From: Caproicibacter fermentans
Lineage (GTDB): Bacteria; Bacillota; Clostridia; Oscillospirales; Acutalibacteraceae
Reading direction: 5' to 3'
Assembly: GCF_009746625.1 (NCBI RefSeq)
Contig: NZ_VWXL01000010.1
Location: forward strand, 1 to 64,000
DNA: 64,000 nt
This document shows positions 33,371 to 41,904 of this stretch, piece by piece. Below the pieces are notes generated by a model, which was not told the DNA's origin, made no database searches, and saw only the letters and a program-made list of their open reading frames with translations. How positions within the stretch are numbered: the stretch's first letter is position 1; each line of letters begins with the position of its first letter. Made by a program: the position numbers and the translations under genes.

Positions 33371-34600
33371 TTGAATTATGTAATTCTCGGAAACTCCACC
33401 GCGGCCGTCGGCTGCATTGAGGGAATCCGTTCCGTGGATCCGCAGGGGACAATCACGGTGATCTCCGACGAACCGTACGCGGCTTATTCCCGCCCGCTGA
33501 TTTCCTACCTGCTGTACGGCAGCACGACGGAGGAAAAGATGCGGATCCGTCCGGACGATTTCTATGAAAAGATGAAAGTAAAGACTTTTCTGGGGAAGAA
33601 AGCGGTTCGGGTCGATTCCGGCCGTAAAGCGGTTGCGCTTGACAGCGGAGAATCGATTCCGTTCGACAGGCTTCTCATTGCGACAGGCTCCCGGCCGTTT
33701 GTTCCGCCGATGCAGGGGCTTGATAAAGTCGGAAAAAAGTTTTCCTTCCTGACGCTGAACGACGCGAAGGCGCTGGAATCCGTTTTAACCTCCGAAAGCC
33801 GGGTCCTGATCGTCGGAGCGGGCCTGATCGGACTGAAATGCGCGGAGGGGATCCGCGGCCGCGTCGGCTCCATCACGGTGGTGGACCTTGCGGACCGGAT
33901 TCTGCCGAGCATTCTGGACGAAGCGGGTTCCGAAATGGTGAAGAAGCACATCGGGCAAAACGGCATCAAGTTTCTGCTGGGCGACAGCGTCGCTGAGTTT
34001 GAGGAAAACCGCGCTCACTTAAAAAGCGGCGGCGCGGTGGACTTCGACGTGCTGGTGGTCGCCGTCGGCGTACGCCCGAACACGGAGCTGGCGGCGGAGG
34101 CCGGATGCGAGGTCGGGCGCGGCGTCGCGATTGACGAAGCTTCCGCGACGAGCGTGCCGGGAATCTACGCGGCGGGCGACTGCTGCGAATGCCGGGACAT
34201 TACGACAGGACAGCGGCGCGTGCTGGCGATTCTGCCGAACGCCTATCTTCAGGGCGAAACGGCGGGAGTGAATATGGCGGGCGGCGAAAAGTCGTTCGCG
34301 AACGCCGTGCCGATGAACGCCATCGGATTTTTCGGGCTGCATGTTCTGACCGCGGGCAGCTACGACGGGGAAGAGATCGTCGAGACGAAACCCGGCGTTT
34401 ACAAAAAGCTGATTGTCAAGGATCATTTGCTCAAGGGCTTTATTCTGATCGGCGAAATCGCCCGGGCGGGGATTTACACTTCGCTGATTCGGGAGCAGAC
34501 CCCGCTGGATACCGTCGATTTTGAGCTTTTGAAACAGAAGCCGCAGCTGATGGCGTTTACGGCGGAGCGCAGGGCGGTCAAACTCGGAGGTGCGAAATGA
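33371..34600 (+). CDS. FAD-dependent NAD(P)H oxidoreductase of the glutamate synthase operon
   Basis: 409 aa. FAD motif near residue 3 (VILGNSTAAVGCIEGI), NAD(P)-binding motif near 152 (LIVGAGLIGLKCAEGI), and a second FAD motif near 270 (GIYAAGDCCE). Belongs to the pyridine nucleotide-disulfide type family without a redox disulfide. It probably supplies electrons to glutamate synthase in place of GltD. Start TTG 33371 after AGAGAGG. Overlaps the next gene by 4 nt. Confidence 0.88.
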   Translation: MNYVILGNSTAAVGCIEGIRSVDPQGTITVISDEPYAAYSRPLISYLLYGSTTEEKMRIRPDDFYEKMKVKTFLGKKAVRVDSGRKAVALDSGESIPFDRLLIATGSRPFVPPMQGLDKVGKKFSFLTLNDAKALESVLTSESRVLIVGAGLIGLKCAEGIRGRVGSITVVDLADRILPSILDEAGSEMVKKHIGQNGIKFLLGDSVAEFEENRAHLKSGGAVDFDVLVVAVGVRPNTELAAEAGCEVGRGVAIDEASATSVPGIYAAGDCCECRDITTGQRRVLAILPNAYLQGETAGVNMAGGEKSFANAVPMNAIGFFGLHVLTAGSYDGEEIVETKPGVYKKLIVKDHLLKGFILIGEIARAGIYTSLIREQTPLDTVDFELLKQKPQLMAFTAERRAVKLGGAK

Positions 34601-35319
34601 ACCGGATTGATGCAAACGGCAGGGATTTCCGCGCGCTGAACGAGGAAATCCGGGCGGCGGGACAGGAAATTCTGATAGAAAACTGCATGGGACAGCGGTA
34701 TATCGCGGCCGGGATGAGCGGGGTCAGCCTGACGATTCAAGGGATTCCCGGCAACGCTCTGGGGTGCTACCTGAACGGCGGAACCATCCGGGTGCACGGC
34801 AACGCGCAGGACCAGACCGGGGATACCATGAACAGCGGAACCATTGTGGTCGACGGTTCCTGCGGGGACGCGACCGGGTATTCGATGCGCGGCGGGAAAA
34901 TTCTGGTGCGCGGCAACGCGGGCTACCGCGTCGGAATCCACATGAAGGCATACCGGGAACAGCAGCCGCTGATTGTGGTCGGCGGCGAAACGGGAAGTTT
35001 TCTGGGCGAATACCAGGCGGGCGGAACCATTATCGTGCTGGGAATCGGTTCAGAAAAAAAGGCTCCGGTCGGAAACCTGTGCGGCACCGGGATGCACGGC
35101 GGGAAGATGTTTCTGCGGGCGGAAGAACTCCCCGCGGACTTACCGCCTCAGGTGGCGGCTTCGAAAGCGACCGAAGAAGATATGGCGGAAATCGACGGGT
35201 ATCTGGAAGAATTCTGCGCGGCGTTCTCCATGGAGAAGCAGAGCCTGTTTGACCGCCCGTTCTACGTGCTGCGGCCGAATTCCGCAAACCCTTATCAAAA
35301 CCTGTATACGTTCAATTAA
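34597..35319 (+). CDS. glutamate synthase GXGXG-domain subunit (split GltB domain 3)
   Basis: 240 aa. Right-handed beta-helix built from Gly-rich repeats (GGTIRVHGNAQDQTGDTM, GGKILVRGNAGYRVG, GGTIIVLG), the structural C-terminal domain of GltB, which here is a separate gene. ATG overlaps the preceding TGA (ATGA). It closes the five-gene operon. Its last 36 bp recur at 36145-36180. Confidence 0.92.
   Translation: MNRIDANGRDFRALNEEIRAAGQEILIENCMGQRYIAAGMSGVSLTIQGIPGNALGCYLNGGTIRVHGNAQDQTGDTMNSGTIVVDGSCGDATGYSMRGGKILVRGNAGYRVGIHMKAYREQQPLIVVGGETGSFLGEYQAGGTIIVLGIGSEKKAPVGNLCGTGMHGGKMFLRAEELPADLPPQVAASKATEEDMAEIDGYLEEFCAAFSMEKQSLFDRPFYVLRPNSANPYQNLYTFN
35283..35319 (+). repeat. direct repeat copy 1 (3' end of the GXGXG gene)
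   Basis: 37 bp covering the final 12 codons of the glutamate synthase GXGXG gene. It matches 36145-36180 at 34 positions, with two substitutions and one single-base gap. Confidence 0.8.
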
Positions 35320-35340
35320 ATATTCTGATTGCGATAGAAA

Positions 35341-35373
35341 GAGCCGGGTGCTTCGAAAGAAACATCCGGCTGT
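35341..35373 (+). terminator. weak hairpin after the glutamate synthase operon
   Basis: AGCCGG (35342-35347) and CCGGCT (35367-35372) with a larger imperfect loop, then GTTT. Weaker than the hairpin at 36211-36242. Confidence 0.4.
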
Positions 35374-35388
35374 TTGCAGTTATGTTTT

Positions 35389-35982
35389 CTAAACGGCTTT
35401 GTACAAATCGTCCAGCAGAGCTTCGATCCTTTGATGCGCGTTGATACAGTCGTAGTAATCGGCCGAAGGGTCGATTCCGTAATTTTCTTTGATATAATCG
35501 GCACCCTCCTGTTCCCCCTGAATGATCTTTTGGTAATATCCCGCGTAATTGCCGGAGGTTTTTCCTGAAGGAAAAGGAGTGCCTAAGGGAAAGACAGCGC
35601 CTGAGGGCAAGAGAGCGCACACGCGTATATGGGCTCTCCGGTAATCCTGATAAGACAAAGCGCCGTCGTTGGTCAGGTCGGCCAGAAGGCTGTTTAATTG
35701 GGAATCAGACAGGCCGGAAGAATCCGCCAAATGATATTTTTCCCGCAGATACTGTTTTTGAGCGGCAGTCAAAGTTTTTGTTCCGGTCGAGTTCCGCCCC
35801 GCCTCCGTGATGTTTGCCGATTGCCCGGATTGGTTTGCGGAAAGCTGTACGGTATCCTGATTGCTTTTTGAAGCGCTGTTCAGTTTCTCTGCGAAAGAAG
35901 CGGAGCTTGTCCCTTGCTTCGGTTTGCTCTTGGAATCGATGAGGGAAGCTGTTTGCGTGGCGGATAACGGGTTGATTGTCAT
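35389..35982 (-). CDS. hypothetical protein inside the repeat-flanked segment
   Basis: 197 aa, not recognised. Residues 1-75 are Ser/Gln/Asn-rich and probably disordered. A helical region with LTAAQKQYLREKYHLADSSGLSDSQLNSLLADLT (split here as about 72-105) resembles EF-hand-like or sporulation-associated helices. A short run of micro-repeats (LPSGAVFPLGTPFPSG) follows. Start ATG 35982 after GGAGTG. It opposes the glt operon and is bounded by the two direct repeats, so it appears inserted there. Confidence 0.6.
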   Translation of the reverse strand: MTINPLSATQTASLIDSKSKPKQGTSSASFAEKLNSASKSNQDTVQLSANQSGQSANITEAGRNSTGTKTLTAAQKQYLREKYHLADSSGLSDSQLNSLLADLTNDGALSYQDYRRAHIRVCALLPSGAVFPLGTPFPSGKTSGNYAGYYQKIIQGEQEGADYIKENYGIDPSADYYDCINAHQRIEALLDDLYKAV

Positions 35983-36144
35983 GTTATAACACTCCATTTA
36001 GAATTCATTTGTGGATGGGGCTATGGTTCCCGAACCGACCATTTTTAATAACAGATTAGAATCATAATTTCATACTATCACAATGACATTTTTTGTCAAT
36101 CTGTTTTCGCAAAAATGATCGGTTGCTTTTTTCGGGCCATTTTT

Positions 36145-36180
36145 CGCAAATCCTTATCAGAACCTTATACGTTCAATTAA
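36145..36180 (+). repeat. direct repeat copy 2 (displaced 3' end of the GXGXG gene)
   Basis: 36 bp matching 35283-35319 including the TAA stop, but with no gene attached. It is followed 30 bp later by a strong terminator, the likely original end of the glt operon. Confidence 0.8.
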
Positions 36181-36210
36181 GAGCGCTCCTTATTTTCCTT
36201 TTCTGATACA

Positions 36211-36242
36211 AAGAGGGACTCCGGAAATCCGGGGTCCCTCTT
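36211..36242. terminator. bidirectional terminator, probable original end of the glt operon
   Basis: AAGAGGGAC (36211-36219) pairs with GTCCCTCTT (36234-36242), and inside it CCGGA pairs with TCCGG. It also lies just after the stop of the convergent SDR gene. Confidence 0.8.
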
Positions 36243-36265
36243 ATCAAAATATGTAATTTTCGGGA

Positions 36266-37282
36266 TTACCCGTTCCCCAAGTCCTTCATCCCCGCAAAAT
36301 GCGCCGCGACGACGCGGTCGCACCACGCGTCGAATTCCGGGTCCGGCGTTTGCAGCTCCGGGTGGGAACGAAGGTACTCCACGCTGCGCCGCACGCCGTC
36401 GGAAAACCGGATTTCAGCCTGGAACCCCGGAACCAGGCGCTTGAGCTTGGAATTGTCGAACACGCCGCAATACGCTTTGTCGCCCAGCAGCTTGCCGAGC
36501 AGCTCCGGGTCGAACGCCGCGAGGAAATCGGACGGAATGTGAACCAGGTTCGGCTTAACGCCGAGAGCCGCGCCGATCGCCTCGTAGGCGTCGTTCCAGG
36601 TAATCGATTCGTCGCTTGTAATGTGAACCGCTTCGCCGATCGCGTGCGGGTTGCCGAGCAGGCCGCAGAACCCTTTCGCAAAATCGTCCGCGTGCGTAAA
36701 CGTCCACAGCGTCAGCCCGTCGCCGTGGACGATGACGGGTTTCCCCGAAAGGATTCTTTGAAGAACCTGCCAGGAACCGTTTTCCCCGTGAACGGCAAGC
36801 GGAACGCTTCGTTCACTATAAGTGTGGCTGGGGCGTATGATGGTAACAGGGAAACCCTCGGAGCGGTACGCCGCCGTAAACAGCTCTTCGCAGGCGATTT
36901 TGTTTCTGGAATAGCTCCAGAAAGGGTTGCGGAGCGGCGTGCTTTCCGTGATCGGATAGCGGACGGGCGGCTTTTGATAAGCGGACGCGGAGCTGATAAA
37001 AATAAACTGGCCGGTGTTTCCGGTAAACAGTGAAACATCCCTCGCGGCCTGCTCGGGCGTCATGACGGTGAAGTCCGCCACCGCGTCGAACGCTCTGCCG
37101 GAAAGAAGCTTCCGGACCTTTTCCTCATCGGCAATATCCGCGCGGATACATTCGGCGCCGTCGGGAACAAGCTCCGGGTGCGTGCCGCGCGTCAGCAAAG
37201 CGACCTCCGCTCCTCGGGAAAGAGCCAGTTTTACCGCGGCGGAGCTGATGGTACCCGTTCCGCCGATCAACAATACTTTCAT
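36266..37282 (-). CDS. NAD-dependent epimerase/dehydratase (extended SDR)
   Basis: 338 aa. Rossmann motif GGTGTISSAAV at residues 7-17, FISSASAYQKPP near 110, and YSRNKIACEELF near 141 with the catalytic Tyr and Lys. The C-terminal part is of the isoflavone-reductase/UDP-sugar-like type. Substrate not predictable. Start ATG 37282 after GGAGTG; an upstream in-frame extension lacks a site. Single gene. Confidence 0.85.
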   Translation of the reverse strand: MKVLLIGGTGTISSAAVKLALSRGAEVALLTRGTHPELVPDGAECIRADIADEEKVRKLLSGRAFDAVADFTVMTPEQAARDVSLFTGNTGQFIFISSASAYQKPPVRYPITESTPLRNPFWSYSRNKIACEELFTAAYRSEGFPVTIIRPSHTYSERSVPLAVHGENGSWQVLQRILSGKPVIVHGDGLTLWTFTHADDFAKGFCGLLGNPHAIGEAVHITSDESITWNDAYEAIGAALGVKPNLVHIPSDFLAAFDPELLGKLLGDKAYCGVFDNSKLKRLVPGFQAEIRFSDGVRRSVEYLRSHPELQTPDPEFDAWCDRVVAAHFAGMKDLGNG

Positions 37283-37389
37283 CTTGCACACTCCGTTCTT
37301 CTGTATTATAATAAGATTATCGTATCTTTTGTCGGTTTGTCGCATAATGATTACAATACTCAAAAGTTCGTGGAAAGGAAGTGACCGCA

Positions 37390-37908
37390 ATGCTGAAGAA
37401 TTTGTCCTTTCTGAACATGCTGGTCTGGAACCTTGTGATCGTCGGATTGTGGCATGTCGTTGTCTTTTTAATTTGCATCAAGCTGCCGAAATCTTCCTTT
37501 GATCCTGCCAAAGAGCGTTATGCCCCCAAGGAGTGGGAGCATGGCGGCCGCTGGTACCGGGATACTTTAAAAATTCAGGTTTGGAAAGACAGAGTTCCGC
37601 AGCATATCGGGAAAAACGGTTTTTCCAAAAGGCATCTGACGGAAATGTCGGTCGAGTATCTGGATGAATTTATTCTGGAAACCTGCCGCGGCGAGTGGAT
37701 GCATCTGAAAAACTGCATCTGCGCCGTCGTCGCGCTGATTATAAACCCGCTGCTTGTCGGAATCATCATGTCTTTCCTGATCATGCTGGCCAACGCGCCC
37801 TTTGCGGCGGTTCAGAGATATAACCGGTTCCGCCTGCTGATTCTGCGCAAAAGGCGTTTAAGGGAGAGCCGCGCTTCCGGAGTGGAGCAGAACACCGTCA
37901 CCGCTTAA
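37390..37908 (+). CDS. CrtO-like acyltransferase (glycosyl-4,4'-diaponeurosporenoate acyltransferase family)
   Basis: 172 aa. Membrane helix near residues 8-28, then PKSSFDPAKERYAPKEWEHGGRWY (split around residues 35-58), HIGKNGFSKRHL near 80, ETCRGEWMH near 103, a hydrophobic pair of helices (112-145) and QRYNRFRLL near 150. These match the CrtO-like family; the staphylococcal member acylates a glycosylated carotenoid. No carotenoid genes are nearby, so the substrate here is probably different. ATG 37390 after AAGGAAG. Confidence 0.7.
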   Translation: MLKNLSFLNMLVWNLVIVGLWHVVVFLICIKLPKSSFDPAKERYAPKEWEHGGRWYRDTLKIQVWKDRVPQHIGKNGFSKRHLTEMSVEYLDEFILETCRGEWMHLKNCICAVVALIINPLLVGIIMSFLIMLANAPFAAVQRYNRFRLLILRKRRLRESRASGVEQNTVTA

Positions 37909-37981
37909 CCAGAACATCGGTTGATTGGACAGCCCTGTCGTTTGCGGCACGGCTGTTTTTGATTGCGGGAAGGGTAATGGG

Positions 37982-39109
37982 ATGGAAAAAAAACTGTGCC
38001 TTGCAGCCGCTTTTACCTGCTTTTTTCTGATGCGGCTGCTGCCGGCGTCCGCCGCTGCCGCGTCGCCAACCTATTTTTCCTATTCGCTGGACCCCGTTTC
38101 CGCTTCCGGGGAAGAACTGGTGCGCCTGAATGTGACGGCATACAAAACCGAAGAAACCGCCGCCGGCTTTCGGCTCAAGATCCATTATGACGAGGACAAG
38201 CTTGACTTTATCAGTACGGAAACCTCGGGGGCCGTTAAAAGCGGAACCATGCAAACCAGCGCGGACTCCGGCCTGATCAGCAGCGTGTATGTCTGCAATA
38301 CGGAAAACGGCAGCGCGCCCCGGCTTTCCGGAACGATTGCTTCTTTCCTGTTTCAGGTTGCGGCGGACGCGCCGACGGGGAACACCGCTCTGACGGTTTC
38401 CGCGGACCAGATCTGCGATTATGACGGGGATTCTTTGGAAGCGGACAACACAGAGGCAAAGCTGAATCTGAAGATTCAACGGTCTCTTTCTTCGGAAGCC
38501 CGCCTGACCGAACTGACTCCGTCGGCCGGCTCGCTGGAACCGGAATTTGCGCCTTCCGTTCGCAATTATATTTTAAAAGTCGGCAGCGATGTCGGCAGCG
38601 TGGATTTCCAGACCGGCGCGGCGGGCGGCGGCAGCGTCCGTGTCAGCCGAAAAACACTCAACGGCGCGGGAAAAGAAACACAGATTGCCGTAACCGTTAC
38701 TTCGGAGGACCGGACGCAAAACGCGCAGTACCTGATTACGGTTGAACGCGCGGCGAAAGACGCTGCTGGGTCTTCCATCACCGAGGGCAAGGCGGCGGGC
38801 GGAGGCCCCGGCCCTTCGCGGGAAACGGAAAGCGCCGCGCGGGAGGCTTCCGGCGGGAACCGGAGCGGACCCGGCTCCGGTTCGAAGAGCTCCCCGGGCT
38901 TTGCGGCGGGCGGCGCGGGGGAGAGCGCTTCCGGTTCCGGAGGAGACACGCGGCAATCGGAAGCACTGCAGGCGGCCGGCGACAGGACTTTGATTTTGGT
39001 CGGCGACCGGATGCCCACCTTTTTAACCGGGATGCTGCTTGCGGTTCTCTGCGCTCTGGTCGGGATTCTTCTCAGTCTGTGGCTGCCCATTCGACGCAAA
39101 CAGGATTAA
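37982..39109 (+). CDS. secreted cohesin-like / cadherin-like beta-sandwich membrane-anchored protein
   Basis: 375 aa. Signal peptide at 1-24 (LCLAAAFTCFFLM, ending AAAA). A cohesin-like domain covers about 28-175 (FRLKIHYDEDKLDFIS, then LFQVAADAPTGNTALT). A cadherin-like beta-sandwich follows at about 182-262 (LTELTPSAGSLEPEFAPSVRNY). Then a Gly/Ser/Glu-rich linker (about 263-330) and a C-terminal membrane helix (about 347-370) with a short basic tail. It would display its domains on the cell surface. No dockerin partners are seen here, so it need not be a cellulosome part. Confidence 0.75.
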   Translation: MEKKLCLAAAFTCFFLMRLLPASAAAASPTYFSYSLDPVSASGEELVRLNVTAYKTEETAAGFRLKIHYDEDKLDFISTETSGAVKSGTMQTSADSGLISSVYVCNTENGSAPRLSGTIASFLFQVAADAPTGNTALTVSADQICDYDGDSLEADNTEAKLNLKIQRSLSSEARLTELTPSAGSLEPEFAPSVRNYILKVGSDVGSVDFQTGAAGGGSVRVSRKTLNGAGKETQIAVTVTSEDRTQNAQYLITVERAAKDAAGSSITEGKAAGGGPGPSRETESAAREASGGNRSGPGSGSKSSPGFAAGGAGESASGSGGDTRQSEALQAAGDRTLILVGDRMPTFLTGMLLAVLCALVGILLSLWLPIRRKQD

Positions 39110-39112
39110 GGC

Positions 39113-39559
39113 TCATGTCTTTTTGACAAATTCCGTATGGCAGACCGGACAGGTAATGACGATTTTTCCTTTGCCTTTCGGCACCCGGAGCGTATTATTG
39201 CATTTGGGGCACCGGTAGTACCGGTGCGTTTTTTTATCGTTCATGCGGTACAGGGTTTTGCTTCGCCAGCTTTCAAACCGGGAGGAGCTGGTCCGGAACC
39301 ACTGAAGAATCCGGTTCCAGAACCGCAGGAACACGGCGTTTTCCTGGTGCCGCTTCGAGATGTTTCGGGAAAAAATCCGGTAGAGCCCCCACACCAGAAG
39401 CGCGAGCGCCAGATAGGAAAGAAGCGGCAGCCGGAGAAGATTGGCGATAAAGATCAGCAGAAGATAAGCGGCCATCAGGCCGATGCTCAGCTGGTCGGAG
39501 CCGTACCGTCCCGCCATCATCCGATTGTACCAGTAGGTAAAGCGCATCAGCCAGTTCAA
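39113..39559 (-). CDS. membrane protein with C-terminal zinc ribbon
   Basis: 148 aa. Two membrane helices (about 28-62), then a basic linker and a C-terminal zinc ribbon CPKC near residue 117 and CPVC near 137 (YRCPKCNNTLRVPKGKG). Function unknown. Start TTG 39559 after AAAGGATG. Its stop is 3 bp from the convergent cohesin-like gene. Confidence 0.65.
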   Translation of the reverse strand: MNWLMRFTYWYNRMMAGRYGSDQLSIGLMAAYLLLIFIANLLRLPLLSYLALALLVWGLYRIFSRNISKRHQENAVFLRFWNRILQWFRTSSSRFESWRSKTLYRMNDKKTHRYYRCPKCNNTLRVPKGKGKIVITCPVCHTEFVKKT

Positions 39560-39644
39560 ATTTTCACATCCTTTTGCCTTGCGGCGATTCTATTGTCATC
39601 ATAGCATAGAATTTCCCAAAAGAATTGAATAAACTGTAAAAACA

Positions 39645-39672
39645 AAAATCCCCGCCGTGCGGCGGGGAAAAA
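39645..39672 (-). terminator. terminator of the L,D-transpeptidase gene
   Basis: CCCCGCCG and CGGCGGGG pair across a 2-nt loop; the minus strand then reads ATTTTTG and TTTTT. Confidence 0.85.
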
Positions 39673-39679
39673 TCGGGAA

Positions 39680-40372
39680 TTATTGAACGACTACCGTGGT
39701 TCCTTCCGGAATATTGTCGTAAATCCATTTTGCGTTTGCCGTTTCCAGCCGGATGCAGCCGTGGGAAGCCGGAGTGCCCAGCTTTGCCGCTTCCTGCGGT
39801 TCCATTTTCTGGTTCTCGTCGAACGGCACGCTGTGAAACAGGAAGGTCTTATAAAAACGGGTCCAGTAATAGGCTCCCTCTTTGACCGCGGGGTTGTAAA
39901 AAGACTTTCCGCGGTCCGTGACGGTAAAGGTGCCGGTCGGCGTATCGTTGCCGGCTTCCCCGGAAGAACACACATATTCCTGCACCAGGCGGTCCTTCGC
40001 GTCCAGAATAGAAACCTTCTGATCCTTGAGCGAAACATTGATTTTCAGCGGCTTGGCCGCCTCATCCAGCGAGATTTTTTCCGCCTCGGAGGAGGAGGGT
40101 TCCTCAGACGTTTGGCTTTGCGGGGCCGCGGAAGACGCCGGCGCGGAAGGAACCGGCGCGGACGAGACGGCCGTGCCCGACGGCGGCGCGGAGGAGGAGT
40201 CCTTTTTGGCCGCTTCGGCGATCATATCAAATTTCATCCAGTCCACGACGGCGGTCATTCCCGCGCGGAACTGTACCGGCCTGAGCGAAGCGTACGTCGC
40301 GCCCGCACCGACAAACAGAATCAGGGCTGCGAGCAGTATGCGGTTTAACGGTCTTTTTCCGAAATCCTTCAT
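39680..40372 (-). CDS. L,D-transpeptidase (YkuD family)
   Basis: 230 aa. N-terminal membrane anchor (about 10-30), a long Ser/Pro/Ala linker (about 57-95), and the YkuD domain (about 108-230). Catalytic motif SHGCIRLE near residue 208 with the active Cys, and HSVPFD near 184 with the conserved His. Cross-links peptidoglycan 3-3 or anchors proteins outside the membrane. Single gene with its own terminator. Confidence 0.9.
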   Translation of the reverse strand: MKDFGKRPLNRILLAALILFVGAGATYASLRPVQFRAGMTAVVDWMKFDMIAEAAKKDSSSAPPSGTAVSSAPVPSAPASSAAPQSQTSEEPSSSEAEKISLDEAAKPLKINVSLKDQKVSILDAKDRLVQEYVCSSGEAGNDTPTGTFTVTDRGKSFYNPAVKEGAYYWTRFYKTFLFHSVPFDENQKMEPQEAAKLGTPASHGCIRLETANAKWIYDNIPEGTTVVVQ

Positions 40373-40536
40373 CGGGAATCGGCACGTCCTTTCTATTTTT
40401 AACGGATCCCTGTCGTTTCGTGAGGAAAAGGGTCGTTTTCCTTTTTTTATTATTATAAATCAAAAGGACGTGTTTTGCCAACCTCCGGGAAAGAATTCAC
40501 AATAAATTTATAGAATAAGGAAATATTGGATTTCCG

Positions 40537-41904
40537 TCAGGCGGCGGGGTCCGCGACCACGCCGAGGAACAGGGGCAGATTCGTCGAGGTGTCGACGACG
40601 GCGATGACGAACGGCCGGTCGAATACGACCGAACGGGGCCGCTGAGAGGATGAGGATCCCGCGTCCAGGATGACGGCGGTTGCCGCGCCGGCTTTTAAAC
40701 CTGCCTCGTCAACCTGAAGAAAGGTTTTTTGCAGCACGCTGCCGATATAAAGATTTCCCGCGGGGGAAGAGCCCATCGCGGAAAAATCGGCTTTGCCGCT
40801 GTTGAACGCGTCGGTAAGGCCAAGCGACTGCAGCGCGTCGTTCAGGCTCAGCGCGCAGCTGAATTTGAATTTCGGCAGAGTCCCAATCGCCGTTCCGTCA
40901 CCCCCGGAGCGCAGCAGGCTTAAAAACTTCCGGCCGGTCAGCGATTGAACATAGTCGTTGACGGAGGTTCCGCTTTTCGGCAGAATCGCCGCGAACGCGT
41001 AACGCGGATCTTTGAGCGGCTTGAGGATTCCCTCCGCTTCGCCGTCGTGCAGGTACGTTTCCGTCGACTCCATCATTTTCACGGTTTTGTCGCCTTCCGG
41101 CGCGTGAAACGTGCCGTCCCGGCTGTTGATGTAGGGGGATCTCCATTCCTGTTCCAGATACAGCGCGTTGATCAGGATCATCATTTCTTCCGGTTCGATC
41201 CGCCCGACCATCTTTTTGATGGTTCCGCCGGTGTTTTTGTCGACCCAGCTGTTGATTTTTCCCACGGCTGCGGGGTCGCCGAAGTCGAGCCTGTATGCGT
41301 CCGCGCCGAAGAAATCGGCGTTGCTTTGCAGAAACGGCTTTTTGATCGAAAGGCCCTGGTTCCGGTACCAGATCGAGTTGGCGAGCAGAGCTTTCCCGCT
41401 TGTGACGGCTTTCAGCGCGCTCTGTTCGGCGGCAAAGTTTTGGTTCAGCGCGGAAAGATCCATCCCGCCGCCCAGCAGGGCTTCAAACTGGGAAAGCGTG
41501 CCGCCCTTCGCTCCGTTTGCCGTCATGCCGAGCGCCAGGGCGGCGGAAGTCGGGGAGACAAGCGAGTTTTTGCCCGCGTCGGCTGTTTTTTGAAACAGTT
41601 GTACCGCGAAATCCGCCTGCGCTGAGATAAAGTCCTGACCGGGCGCGGCGGGAACCTGCTGCTTTTGCGCACGGATGTTTTCCATCAGGTTTTCCTTTGC
41701 TTCCACGGTGACGGTCGCCGGTTTTAAAAGCGGCGAAAAAACCAGCGCGCAGACCAGAGCGGCGGCAAGCGCGCCGGGAAAGACCCATTTTGCGGTGCGC
41801 GGGCGCCGCGGCTGCTGCTGCATCCGGGAAGCGGCCGCATGCCTCCATGTTTCCGAGGCCCGAATCCGTTCGCATTCCTCACGGTACTGTTCTTTATGAT
41901 TCAT
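40537..41904 (-). CDS. membrane-anchored serpin, putative anti-sigma partner of the ECF factor
   Basis: 455 aa. Cytoplasmic N-terminus of ~37 residues (YREECERIRASETWRHA), one membrane helix (about 39-60), a short linker, then a complete serpin domain (about 92-455). NSLVSPTSAALALGMTANGA near 114, LLANSIWY near 172, INALYLEQEW near 245 and DRPFVIAVVD near 431 are serpin landmarks. The reactive-loop hinge (EAGLKAGAATA near 398) keeps the small residues of inhibitory serpins. ATG 41904 overlaps the sigma gene by 11 nt, with AGGAGG in that gene. Genes coupled to an ECF sigma factor with one membrane helix usually encode its anti-sigma factor. Confidence 0.85.
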   Translation of the reverse strand: MNHKEQYREECERIRASETWRHAAASRMQQQPRRPRTAKWVFPGALAAALVCALVFSPLLKPATVTVEAKENLMENIRAQKQQVPAAPGQDFISAQADFAVQLFQKTADAGKNSLVSPTSAALALGMTANGAKGGTLSQFEALLGGGMDLSALNQNFAAEQSALKAVTSGKALLANSIWYRNQGLSIKKPFLQSNADFFGADAYRLDFGDPAAVGKINSWVDKNTGGTIKKMVGRIEPEEMMILINALYLEQEWRSPYINSRDGTFHAPEGDKTVKMMESTETYLHDGEAEGILKPLKDPRYAFAAILPKSGTSVNDYVQSLTGRKFLSLLRSGGDGTAIGTLPKFKFSCALSLNDALQSLGLTDAFNSGKADFSAMGSSPAGNLYIGSVLQKTFLQVDEAGLKAGAATAVILDAGSSSSQRPRSVVFDRPFVIAVVDTSTNLPLFLGVVADPAA

